Part shown: in pieces, positions 1 through 5,917 of the stretch
Layout of the letters: each line of letters begins with the position of its first letter
Numbering within the stretch: the stretch's first letter is position 1
Made by a program: the position numbers and the translations under genes
Notes under the pieces: model-generated
Database searches by the model: none
The model's input: the letters and a program-made list of their open reading frames with translations, nothing else
Told to the model about the DNA's origin: nothing
Source: an uncultured Oceanobacillus sp.
GTDB lineage: Bacteria; Bacillota; Bacilli; Bacillales; Amphibacillaceae
DNA length: 6,129 bases
Reading direction: 5' to 3'
NCBI GenBank assembly: GCA_938004015.1
Contig: CALKWU010000242.1
Span: 1-6,129 of the forward strand

Positions 1-108
1 CTTAAAATGAAATATGAAATCATAAAATTATGATAAAATTTTGCGACCCTCATTCCGGAAAAAGCAAGCAGATAGGTTGATCGTTTCTCATATATGAAAT
101 GTCACACA
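1..108. other. AT-rich stretch without a recognisable gene
   Basis: All three plus-strand frames are closed by position 33, and nothing on the minus strand has a supported start. The direct repeat ATGAAAT (7-13 and 14-20) and the palindrome ATCATAA/TTATGAT (19-34) are visible; both are unremarkable for AT-rich intergenic DNA. Confidence 0.5.
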
Positions 109-155
109 GAACCCTCGACAACCGCTTTGGAAGTGCCGAGGGTTCAGAAGTTTTT
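109..155 (+). terminator. Long hairpin downstream of licR, terminator-like on the plus strand
   Basis: GAACCCTCG (109-117) pairs perfectly with CGAGGGTTC (137-145). Inside, AC/GT and CC/GG pairs extend the stem around loop GCTTT. On the plus strand it is followed by AGAAG and five T (151-155), as in a rho-independent terminator for a gene arriving from the left. On the minus strand no T run follows, so as a stop for the PTS operon it is less typical. It may work in both directions between convergent genes. Confidence 0.5.
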
Positions 156-195
156 GGAGTAGTGTTGAATGATTGAGTGACAGATCTTGGCTGAC

Positions 196-224
196 AGCGG
201 GAGGAAGTTCATCGCCTCCCCGCT
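196..224 (-). repeat. Hairpin overlapping the licR stop codon
   Basis: AGCGGGAGG (196-204) faces CCTCCCCGCT (215-224), pairing along the whole length except for one bulged C. On the minus strand it begins at the last base of the licR TAA. No T tract follows, so it is better described as a 3'-end stabilising or pausing hairpin than a classical terminator, though with the hairpin at 109-145 it may end the operon mRNA. Confidence 0.5.
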
Positions 225-2143
225 TAAATGAGAAATCGAATAAATTCATCATAATTGCGGGCCTGGATCAATTTTTCCACTAATGCACTCGTTTCAATGA
301 TGTCTCCAAGCATTTCATACATCGCTTGCAAATCTTCTTCGCTATTTTTCTTCACACATAACAGACAAACGAATTGCACCGGTTTTTCATTCCAACAAAC
401 AGGCTTTTCCAATGTGCATACCGCGATGAACGTTTTTTCCGTTTTCGGCGTAATCGGATGGGGAATGGCGACCAAATTACCGAAAGACGTCGGAGCGATT
501 TTCTCCCGTTCATAAACCGCCTCAAGAAACGTTTCATCGACTAAGTTTTTCTCCAACAACCGCTCATTCAAAAATGTCAACACTTCATCCATGGTCTTGA
601 AATTTTTCCGGAAAAACATGACTTCTTTTTGAAAATAAGAAGTGGGATGCCGTTTTTGATTGGTAATGAACTTCTCGATTTTTTCAATATCCCGGCTTTG
701 GATGATCGCATTCACTTCAATGACAGGAACCGGCAATTTGTCAGGAATCGGGATGGAGCTGACGATGAAATCGATTTCGTGTAAAGGATAATCTTGAAGA
801 CGGTAATATTCCGTTGCACCGACGACATCCAATTCTTTCCCGAATTGGTTTTTCAATTTATAATAAATCAGTTGTGCAGTTCCGTACCCGGATGCACAAA
901 CGATGAGGCATCGTTTCGGTCCTGATTTCAACTTTCGCCGTTCCATGGCCGCTCCGATGTGCAAGGCGACATAACCGACTTCATCTTCATCAATTTCCGT
1001 ACCGGTCGCTTTGCCGATGATGACACAGGCGCAAACGGCCGCTTCGAAAGCGAGGGGGTAATTCGTCATAATATCGACGAGCATCGGGTTCCGGATGTTC
1101 ATGCCATATTTGTAACGATTGATCGCCGGTTTCAAGTGGAGGCTCAATCCAAGAATCAACTCTTGATCATGACGGATGTCGAGGTTGAATTCCTCATCGA
1201 CTTTTTCCAATGCCATCGTGACGAGCTTGAGGATATCTTCATCGACAATATCTTCCACGTCATTTGACTGTGCCAAAATTTTCGTTCCTAATAAATGTAG
1301 AGTGATGTAAGCGACTTCCGTTTGAGGAAAAGTCACCTGGAATGTATCTTCAATTTTTTCCACAATGTTTTGCGCCACTTCATATTCTTTTTCGTTGATG
1401 ATGTCATTCAAATCGGTTTCGTATATTTGGACATGATGGCCGCTTTCGATGCGTTTCAATGCAATGGCGATATGGACGAGTAAATTGTTGATGGCAATAT
1501 CGGATAAGGTAATTTGATGCGCATTGATTTCATCGATGATGATTTCCAAGATCTTGTTCATATCCTTGTGGTCAAAGGCGTTGAGAAATGGATCCGGCAA
1601 TTGTTCCCCGCTTGCATCATGGCGATCGAAGATATACTCCGAAATGCAAAAACGGAGCTTCATTTCATCTCCAGTCACTTTGATGCCGTAATTCGGGCGC
1701 ACCTTCAAGCTGAGCTCATATTCTTCCAGGATGGTTTTCACTTGTTTCAAATCGTTTTGGATCGTTGATCTGCTCACATAAATTTCTTCTGCAATATCTT
1801 CCAATTTGATGTAATCTTTGCTCAATAAAAAGCGGACGATCAAATACTTTTGCCTTTCTTCCGGAGTTTTTGGAATGTACGTCTCATCGTACTGCTCTTG
1901 GCTTGTGATTTCTTTCAACAGGTTGTGGAACCGTTCTTCATCCGTAACGGTGAGTCGATAACCTTTTCCCATAAGCGACTCGATTGTTGCGCCGTTTTTT
2001 TCCAAGAGGTCGGCTAGTTGCTTGATATCTTCCCTCGTAGTCCTCACCGTCACTTGGTTGATATTGGCAAGGTAAGTTCCGGTGATCGGTGAATCGGTCG
2101 CCATAAGTTTCTGTAAAATCTTTTTCATCCGTGCATGCAGCAT
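224..2143 (-). CDS. licR: LicR-type PRD transcriptional activator (HTH-PRD-PRD-EIIB-EIIA)
   Basis: Multidomain PTS-controlled activator of 639 residues, expected to switch on the upstream PTS operon. Visible in order: N-terminal HTH (about 1-60), second Mga-type HTH (about 97-135, with VSRSTIQNDLK), PRD1 with H224 (LLVHIAIA) and H283 (TLHLLG), PRD2 with H336 (LSLHLKP) and H395 (ALHIGAA), an EIIB-Gat-like domain with C416 (IVCASGYG), and a C-terminal EIIA(Fru/Mtl)-like domain with H562 (VAIPHP). As I recall, B. subtilis LicR has H219, H278, H333, H392, C413 and H559, so the intervals (59, 59 and 146 residues) are identical, which strongly supports LicR over MtlR or ManR. In this family, PRD phosphorylation by HPr activates, while EIIB/EIIA-domain phosphorylation by the cognate transporter restrains activity. 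The ATG at 2143 was chosen because an in-frame GTG at 2152 is part of the Shine-Dalgarno GAGGTGA. The gene lies last in the operon, behind a terminator; no convincing promoter of its own was seen. All domains are intact. Confidence 0.93.
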   Translation of the reverse strand: MLHARMKKILQKLMATDSPITGTYLANINQVTVRTTREDIKQLADLLEKNGATIESLMGKGYRLTVTDEERFHNLLKEITSQEQYDETYIPKTPEERQKYLIVRFLLSKDYIKLEDIAEEIYVSRSTIQNDLKQVKTILEEYELSLKVRPNYGIKVTGDEMKLRFCISEYIFDRHDASGEQLPDPFLNAFDHKDMNKILEIIIDEINAHQITLSDIAINNLLVHIAIALKRIESGHHVQIYETDLNDIINEKEYEVAQNIVEKIEDTFQVTFPQTEVAYITLHLLGTKILAQSNDVEDIVDEDILKLVTMALEKVDEEFNLDIRHDQELILGLSLHLKPAINRYKYGMNIRNPMLVDIMTNYPLAFEAAVCACVIIGKATGTEIDEDEVGYVALHIGAAMERRKLKSGPKRCLIVCASGYGTAQLIYYKLKNQFGKELDVVGATEYYRLQDYPLHEIDFIVSSIPIPDKLPVPVIEVNAIIQSRDIEKIEKFITNQKRHPTSYFQKEVMFFRKNFKTMDEVLTFLNERLLEKNLVDETFLEAVYEREKIAPTSFGNLVAIPHPITPKTEKTFIAVCTLEKPVCWNEKPVQFVCLLCVKKNSEEDLQAMYEMLGDIIETSALVEKLIQARNYDEFIRFLI

Positions 2144-2148
2144 GTTTT

Positions 2149-2155
2149 TCACCTC
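2149..2155 (-). promoter_or_regulatory. Ribosome binding site of licR
   Basis: GAGGTGA on the minus strand sits 5 nt before the ATG at 2143. The in-frame GTG at 2152 lies inside this motif, so it is read as part of the ribosome binding site and not as the start codon. Confidence 0.75.
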
Positions 2156-2201
2156 GCTTTCGTTGCAAAATCAAAATTCTTGTCCTTTGCCGTTATTCAG
2201 G

Positions 2202-2240
2202 AAAAAGTGTTCCAGTCCATGAATTGAACTAGAACACTTT
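2202..2240 (-). terminator. Hairpin terminator between the 6-phospho-beta-glucosidase gene and licR
   Basis: On the minus strand AAAGTGTTC pairs perfectly with GAACACTTT. The stem continues inward with AGT/ACT and CA/TG pairs broken by single mismatches, leaving a loop of about 5 nt. The downstream arm runs into a short T tract (five T in all, three of them in the stem). It begins 35 nt after the hydrolase stop codon and ends about 60 nt before licR. The stem is fairly AT-rich and the T tract short, so termination is probably partial, giving less licR than transporter mRNA. A weak terminator or an mRNA 3'-end stabiliser are both possible readings. Confidence 0.7.
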
Positions 2241-2275
2241 ACCGACTATCGCTCCTCATCCAATTGTTCGACTCA

Positions 2276-3664
2276 TCAGAATCCGTTCTGTTCCGCCACT
2301 TTTTTGAACCAATGGGCACTTTTCTTCGGCGTGCGTTTCTGGGTTTTGAGATCGACGGAGTAAAATCCGTAGCGGTTTTTATAGGCATTCATCCATGACC
2401 AGTTGTCCATGAACGTCCATAAATGGTATCCTTTCGCGTTACAACCTTCTTGAATCGCTCGGTGGAGCCATTTCAAATGATTGCGGATGAAATCGATCCG
2501 GTAATCATCTTGAATCTCTCCGTTTTCCAGAAAACGTTGTTCATCTTGTACACCCATACCATTTTCCGAAACGAAAGATGGAATGTTCCCGTAGTTTTCC
2601 TTCAGATTGATCATAATATCATAAATGCCCTTTTCATAAATTTCCCAACCCCGATATGGGTTCATTTTGCGCCCGGGCATTTCATAATAATCGAAAAACC
2701 ATTCCGGCATGAACGGACTGTAGGGATTCGGGACATCGTCTTTTGCTTTCACCCGCCGTGGTTGATAATAGTTTACCCCAAGTATGTCGACGGTATTGGC
2801 TTTAATCAATTCCCGATCGCCTGTTTCCGTCGTCGGCAATTGTCCATGTTCCCGTAACAGTTCAATCAAATCTTCCGGATATTCACCGAGTACGGCCGGA
2901 TCCAGGAAACTGCGGTTGAAAAACAAATCGGCAATGTGTGCAGCTTTTTTGTCTGCCGGGTGTTCACTGCGCGGATAAGAAGGTGTCAAATTCAAAATGA
3001 TGCCGATTTTTCCATTGTCCATGTTGGCCGAACGGAATGCTTCGACAGCCTTCGCATGGGCGATGATCGTGTGATAAGCAACTTGGATCGCTCGTTTTCC
3101 GTCGACGATGTTCGGATAATGGAAGTCATACAAATATCCTCCTTCCACTGGTACGATCGGTTCGTTGAAAGTGAACCATTTAGTAACCCGGTCGCCGAAG
3201 AGACGGAAGGCTTCCTCGGCATATGTTTTGTAGGCTTCAACCGTTTGGCGATTTTCCCAACCCCCTTCTTCTTGCAGTTCATAGGGCATGTCAAAATGGT
3301 ATAGACAAACAAAAGGTTCGATGTCATTTGCCAATAATTCATCGATGACGTTGTTATAAAATCTAACGGCTTCTTCATTCACTTTGCCTCGTCCTGTTGG
3401 GATGAGACGTGACCAGGAAATCGAAAAACGGAATGAATTATGGCCGATTGCTTTCATCAATTGGATGTCTTCTTTGTAACGGTGGTAAAAGTCCGACGTC
3501 GTTTCCGGCCCAACCCCGTCAAAAAAACGGTTAGGTTCAGTCTCAAACCAATGATCCCAGATGTTTTTCCCTTTACCCCCTTCATTGGCTGCTCCTTCGA
3601 TTTGTGTGGCAGAAGTCGCACTTCCCCACCAGAACCCTTCCGGAAATGAGTAGTGTATCGTCAT
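2276..3664 (-). CDS. 6-phospho-beta-glucosidase, glycoside hydrolase family 1
   Basis: Cytoplasmic hydrolase of 462 residues that should cleave the phosphorylated disaccharide delivered by the PTS into glucose-6-phosphate and a free sugar. GH1 hallmarks are complete: the N-terminal FWWGSATSATQIEGA block (11-25), FRFSISWSR (78-86), the acid/base Glu168 in TFNEP, the nucleophile Glu367 in SENG, and WTFMDNWSW near the C-terminus. Ser423 replaces the Glu found at this place in non-phosphorylated beta-glucosidases; with Lys429 and Tyr432 it forms a plausible 6-phosphate pocket. Length is normal for the family and there is no signal peptide. The ATG at 3664 follows GGGAGG by 7 nt; an in-frame TTG at 3679 overlaps that ribosome site and is rejected. 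The gene starts 15 nt after the EIIA stop, so the two are co-transcribed. B. subtilis LicH, in the equivalent operon, is GH4, so I do not use the name licH. Specificity for 6-P-glucosides over 6-P-galactosides or mannosides is inferred. Confidence 0.92.
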   Translation of the reverse strand: MTIHYSFPEGFWWGSATSATQIEGAANEGGKGKNIWDHWFETEPNRFFDGVGPETTSDFYHRYKEDIQLMKAIGHNSFRFSISWSRLIPTGRGKVNEEAVRFYNNVIDELLANDIEPFVCLYHFDMPYELQEEGGWENRQTVEAYKTYAEEAFRLFGDRVTKWFTFNEPIVPVEGGYLYDFHYPNIVDGKRAIQVAYHTIIAHAKAVEAFRSANMDNGKIGIILNLTPSYPRSEHPADKKAAHIADLFFNRSFLDPAVLGEYPEDLIELLREHGQLPTTETGDRELIKANTVDILGVNYYQPRRVKAKDDVPNPYSPFMPEWFFDYYEMPGRKMNPYRGWEIYEKGIYDIMINLKENYGNIPSFVSENGMGVQDEQRFLENGEIQDDYRIDFIRNHLKWLHRAIQEGCNAKGYHLWTFMDNWSWMNAYKNRYGFYSVDLKTQKRTPKKSAHWFKKVAEQNGF

Positions 3665-3671
3665 GGTTGAT

Positions 3672-3677
3672 CCTCCC
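3672..3677 (-). promoter_or_regulatory. Ribosome binding site of the GH1 gene
   Basis: GGGAGG on the minus strand, 7 nt before the ATG at 3664, decides the start against the in-frame TTG at 3679, which touches the motif. Confidence 0.75.
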
Positions 3678-3679
3678 AA

Positions 3680-3985
3680 CTATTTATTACGGTAAATATC
3701 GATGATTTCCGTCGCTAAATCGCGTACCGTCATGGCATTCATCAAATGGTCCTGCGAATGGACCAAAAGGACATTGATATGAACGCCTTCACCCCCGGCT
3801 TCCGAATGGATGAGCTCCGTTTGGAAACCGTGGGCTTTATTCAGTTCGTCACTTGCTTCTTCCAGTTTTTTGTCGGCATCTTCAAAATTCCCTGCTTTTG
3901 CTTCCTGGATAGCCTCCATTGCACTGGAACGACCATTCCCAGCATGTAGGATGATTTGAAAAGCGATTTCTGAAATGTTGTCCAT
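3680..3985 (-). CDS. licA: PTS EIIA component, lactose/cellobiose family
   Basis: Small cytoplasmic phosphocarrier of 101 residues, the usual size of EIIA(Lac/Cel). It accepts phosphate from HPr and passes it to the EIIB encoded two genes upstream. The family signature is VHSQDHLM: His76 is the expected phosphorylation site and Asp79 the conserved acidic residue that binds the metal at the trimer interface. The body is helical, with AFQIILHAGNGRSSAMEAIQEA in the first helix and a charged second helix (about 33-52). The start is the ATG at 3985, preceded by GAGGTGA with a 5-nt spacer; an upstream in-frame TTG at 4018 would add 11 residues that do not fit the family. The stop is TAG at 3682-3680, 15 nt from the GH1 start. 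The gene is separated from EIIC by an unusually long gap of about 160 nt. Family assignment is secure; the symbol follows the B. subtilis licBCAH operon and could equally be celA or gmuA by substrate. Confidence 0.92.
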   Translation of the reverse strand: MDNISEIAFQIILHAGNGRSSAMEAIQEAKAGNFEDADKKLEEASDELNKAHGFQTELIHSEAGGEGVHINVLLVHSQDHLMNAMTVRDLATEIIDIYRNK

Positions 3986-3990
3986 CTTTC

Positions 3991-3997
3991 TCACCTC
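3991..3997 (-). promoter_or_regulatory. Ribosome binding site of the EIIA gene
   Basis: GAGGTGA on the minus strand, 5 nt before the ATG at 3985, selects this start over the upstream in-frame TTG at 4018. Confidence 0.75.
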
Positions 3998-4032
3998 TTC
4001 AAGTTGTAGCTTCGTCAATCCATATTTCCATC

Positions 4033-4061
4033 ATTTTAACTTTTTTCTGGGGGTCTGTCCC
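4033..4061 (-). promoter_or_regulatory. Possible internal promoter before the EIIA gene
   Basis: On the minus strand GGGACA (4061-4056) and TAAAAT (4038-4033) are 17 nt apart. They match the SigA -35 in four of six and the -10 in five of six positions. It would start a transcript about 40 nt upstream of the EIIA start codon. Such matches occur by chance, and the -35 overlaps a small hairpin, so this is weak. Confidence 0.25.
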
Positions 4062-4063
4062 AG
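4047..4063. repeat. Small GC-rich hairpin in the EIIC-EIIA gap
   Basis: CTGGG and CCCAG form a 5-bp stem around a 7-nt loop, flanked by a run of six T on the plus-strand 5' side (4041-4046). In the operon's own direction the run is A, so it is not a rho-independent terminator for this operon. It is GC-rich compared with its AT-rich surroundings. It may be an mRNA processing or stability element, or a trace of a small mobile repeat; neither can be shown here. Confidence 0.35.
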
Positions 4064-4146
4064 TCAGGAGCTTGTGTATCCTATCGATTTGCATGAAAAT
4101 TTGTGAATCACCTCTGTTTCACCCGATGATTGTTCTTTCGAGCTGT

Positions 4147-5430
4147 TTATTTTTTCTCCTTCTTTTCTTTTTCATAATAGTTCTTGTCCATCACTTTCAG
4201 GAATGGCCACCAAATCAACATGACGACGATCAAGTTCACCAATTGCAAGACAGCGCCTTGCCATGCATTTCCCGTTGCCAAGAAACCACTGAGGAAAATC
4301 GGGGTCGTCCACGGTACGATGATTCCTGCCGGTTTCGGCACAAAGCCGATGGACATGGCGAGATACGTAATGATCGTCACGACAACTGGTGCGATGATCC
4401 ATGGGATGATGACCATCGGGTTCATAATGATCGGCAACCCGAAGATGATCGGTTCATTCACGTTGAAAATCCCCGGTGGCGCTCCTAGTTTTCCTAGTTC
4501 TTTGACTTGTCTGCTCCTGCCGATGATGAAGATGAGGATGATGACTGCCAAGGTCATTCCTGACCCCCCCATCCCGACGAGGAACGTATCGATGAATTGT
4601 TTCGTCACGACGTTCGGCAGTTCTGTACCAGCCATGAATGCTTGTAAGTTTTCGTCGTTCAATGCATACCAAATCGGATCGAAAACCGAGTTGACGATGA
4701 TTTGTCCGTGTAGCCCGAAAAACCAAAACACTTGGATGAGCATGACGGCGATGATCGTTGCCGGAAGACCACTGCCTAGTGCGGTAAGTGGCTGCTGTAT
4801 GACGGTATAAATGAATTCTTGTACCGTTCCAAAAGGTGTGTAGCTGAAAATGATACGGACGACTAAAAAGAGTGTCAAAGTCAATGAAATTGGGATCAAT
4901 GCACTGAATGAGTTGGCCACTGCATCCGGGACACCCGGAGGCATCTTGATTGTCCATTTTTTATTGACAAAAAAGCGATATAATTCCACGGAAACAAAGG
5001 CGGTAAAAATCCCCAAGAACAACCCTTGAGCTCCGAGACTCGCCGTCGGAATGACGCCGGTAACTCCTTCCAACACTTGCGGTGTAAGAATAAGAAAAGA
5101 GGCAAGTGCGACGACGCCACCGTAAATCGCATTCAATTCATACCGTTCCGCTAATTTATAGCCGATACCGATGATGACGAACAACCCCATGATGCTTAGC
5201 GTAGCGGCCGACGCCGGGCCGAGCGCATCTTGGTATGTCGCAAATGCTTCTTCACCAATGAGCCGGTCTAAAAACGGCAAGTTGGCGATGACGACAAAGA
5301 TGGAACCGAAAATGATGAGTGGCAAAGCAACCATGAATCCATCGCGCAAAGCTGTCAAATATCTGTTGTTATTCATCTTATCGGCTATCGGAACTAACGA
5401 CCGCTCCAGAAATTCCATAAACGTATTCAT
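4147..5430 (-). CDS. licC: PTS EIIC permease, lactose/cellobiose family
   Basis: Integral membrane sugar permease of 427 residues that binds the disaccharide outside and releases it, as EIIB phosphorylates it, inside. Around ten hydrophobic stretches are visible, for example 31-52, 75-96, 102-118, 178-200, 222-240, 292-303, 332-360 and 392-411. Family marks include the N-terminal RDGFMVALPLIIFGS (29-43), GVPDAVANSFSALIP (166-180), GLHG with His241, and NEPIIFGLPIIMNP with Glu326. His241 and Glu326 correspond to the substrate-contacting His and Glu described for the Bacillus cereus ChbC structure, with almost the same spacing. The C-terminus is a Lys/Glu-rich cytoplasmic tail (417-427). The ATG at 5430 follows AGGAGG by 7 nt, and the gene starts 24 nt after the EIIB stop. 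The EIIA and EIIB domains are separate proteins here, as is common for this family. The exact substrate (cellobiose, lichenan or glucomannan fragments) cannot be read from the sequence. Confidence 0.94.
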   Translation of the reverse strand: MNTFMEFLERSLVPIADKMNNNRYLTALRDGFMVALPLIIFGSIFVVIANLPFLDRLIGEEAFATYQDALGPASAATLSIMGLFVIIGIGYKLAERYELNAIYGGVVALASFLILTPQVLEGVTGVIPTASLGAQGLFLGIFTAFVSVELYRFFVNKKWTIKMPPGVPDAVANSFSALIPISLTLTLFLVVRIIFSYTPFGTVQEFIYTVIQQPLTALGSGLPATIIAVMLIQVFWFFGLHGQIIVNSVFDPIWYALNDENLQAFMAGTELPNVVTKQFIDTFLVGMGGSGMTLAVIILIFIIGRSRQVKELGKLGAPPGIFNVNEPIIFGLPIIMNPMVIIPWIIAPVVVTIITYLAMSIGFVPKPAGIIVPWTTPIFLSGFLATGNAWQGAVLQLVNLIVVMLIWWPFLKVMDKNYYEKEKKEKK

Positions 5431-5454
5431 TTGTCACCCTCCTAGTAGATTTGG

Positions 5455-5760
5455 TTAGTCCATTAATTCTAATGCTTTTTCCAACACAGCTTTTCCATCG
5501 ACACGTCCATAAGCGACCGGATCAATAACATCGACCGGGACCCCGACTTTTTCCGCTGCTTCTTCGTATTTCTTTTTCATGAAGCGCATTTGCGGCCCAA
5601 TCAGGAGCACATCCGCTTTTTCGAGCTCCGACACCGCTTTATCCTGTGCGACTGCCCAAATGTTCACTTCCATGCCTTTTTCCTCTGCGGCTTCCTTCAT
5701 TTTTGATACTAACAGACTGGTCGACATGCCTGATGAACATGCGAGTAAAATATTTTTCAT
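5455..5760 (-). CDS. licB: PTS EIIB component, lactose/cellobiose family
   Basis: Cytoplasmic phosphotransfer protein of 101 residues, first gene of the operon. The N-terminal strand and P-loop-like turn ILLACSSGMSTSLLV place the phosphorylated cysteine at Cys8, right after the first beta strand, as in EIIB(Cel). It then alternates helix and strand: AAEEKGMEVNIWAV (24-37), ADVLLIGPQMRFM (49-61), and VPVDVIDPVAYGRVDG (74-89), typical of this fold. It takes phosphate from EIIA His76 and transfers it to the sugar in EIIC. The start is the ATG at 5760, with AGGAGG 8 nt upstream; an in-frame TTG at 5766 would be only 2 nt from that site and is rejected. The stop is 24 nt before EIIC. The symbol follows B. 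subtilis licB; celA/chbB/gmuB-type names are equally possible depending on substrate. Confidence 0.93.
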   Translation of the reverse strand: MKNILLACSSGMSTSLLVSKMKEAAEEKGMEVNIWAVAQDKAVSELEKADVLLIGPQMRFMKKKYEEAAEKVGVPVDVIDPVAYGRVDGKAVLEKALELMD

Positions 5761-5768
5761 TTGCAATT

Positions 5769-5774
5769 CCTCCT
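5769..5774 (-). promoter_or_regulatory. Ribosome binding site of the EIIB gene
   Basis: AGGAGG on the minus strand with an 8-nt spacer to the ATG at 5760. It rules out the in-frame TTG at 5766, only 2 nt away. Confidence 0.8.
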
Positions 5775-5812
5775 AGGTCGTAAGAATGTGTTATAAATTC
5801 GTTCTACAGTTA

Positions 5813-5835
5813 TTGTAAGATTAAAACGCTTACAA
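5813..5835. repeat. Perfect inverted repeat TTGTAAG-N9-CTTACAA
   Basis: Seven-base arms match perfectly around a 9-nt centre. The repeat covers the promoter core of the PTS operon and shares its right arm with the cre box. It could be a protein-binding site (LicR or another regulator) or a coincidence produced by the cre half-site plus the -10 TACAAT region. Confidence 0.5.
5821..5835 (-). promoter_or_regulatory. CcpA-binding cre box
   Basis: Read on the minus strand the site is TTGTAAGCGTTTTAA. Against the B. subtilis consensus WTGNAANCGNWNNCW every defined position matches except the second-last (A for C). It lies within or just upstream of the operon promoter whichever -10 is used, which predicts carbon catabolite repression by CcpA with HPr-Ser-P. 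Its centre is about 96 nt upstream of the predicted manA start of transcription, so an effect on manA is less certain. Confidence 0.75.
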
Positions 5836-5848
5836 CTGAACATAGTTA

Positions 5849-5869
5849 TTTTCCTCCATAGGGGGAAAA
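5849..5869. promoter_or_regulatory. Candidate LicR operator (21-bp near-palindrome)
   Basis: On the plus strand the arm TTTTCCTCC faces GGGGGAAAA across the 3-nt centre ATA; eight of nine arm positions pair. The centre (5859) is about 54 nt upstream of the first candidate start of the PTS operon, or about 76 nt upstream of the second, both suitable for an upstream-binding activator. It is also about 65 nt upstream of the manA start. Assignment to LicR rests on position, symmetry and the licR gene in the operon, not on a known LicR consensus. Confidence 0.45.
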
Positions 5870-5908
5870 GGATTAATTCATGCTTGGAAATAAAAAAGCA
5901 AGAGAGTC

Positions 5909-5917
5909 TGTTATAAT
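5909..5917 (+). promoter_or_regulatory. Extended -10 promoter of manA
   Basis: TGTTATAAT is a perfect extended -10 element (TGN followed by TATAAT). No good -35 lies 16-18 nt upstream; the nearest look-alike, TTGGAA at 5884-5889, is 22 nt away. Extended -10 promoters often do without a -35. Transcription would start near 5924, giving a leader of only about 33 nt. Confidence 0.7.

Larger units (their letters stand above)
5790..5840 (-). promoter_or_regulatory. Promoter region of the PTS operon (two overlapping candidates)
   Basis: Two minus-strand SigA-like pairs fit equally well. One is TTCAGT (5840-5835), 17 nt, TACAAT (5817-5812), starting RNA near 5805. The other is TTACAA (5818-5813), 17 nt, TATAAC (5795-5790), starting near 5783. 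In both the -10 matches five of six and the -35 only three of six positions. A poor -35 is what one expects of a promoter that needs an activator such as LicR. The sequence alone does not choose between them. Confidence 0.5.

Noticed and set aside
1..54. Minus-strand frame from ATG at 54 open to the left edge (17 codons)
   Set aside because: No ribosome binding site precedes it, the composition is AT-rich intergenic, and it is too short to judge.
224..2143. LicR read as a BglG-type RNA antiterminator acting on the 2202-2240 hairpin
   Set aside because: The protein starts with two HTH domains and lacks the short N-terminal CAT RNA-binding domain, so it is a DNA-binding activator.
2153..2275. 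Separate SigA promoter for licR
   Set aside because: No pair of -35 and -10 elements with acceptable matches and 16-18 nt spacing could be found.
4184..4957. Long open frames on both strands within the EIIC gene
   Set aside because: They lie entirely inside a complete permease gene with all family motifs and show no domain of their own, so they are shadows of its codon structure.
5881..5900. Inverted repeat TGCTT/AAGCA with 10-nt centre upstream of manA
   Set aside because: Only 5-bp arms in an A-rich stretch, upstream of the predicted manA start; not enough to call an operator or terminator.
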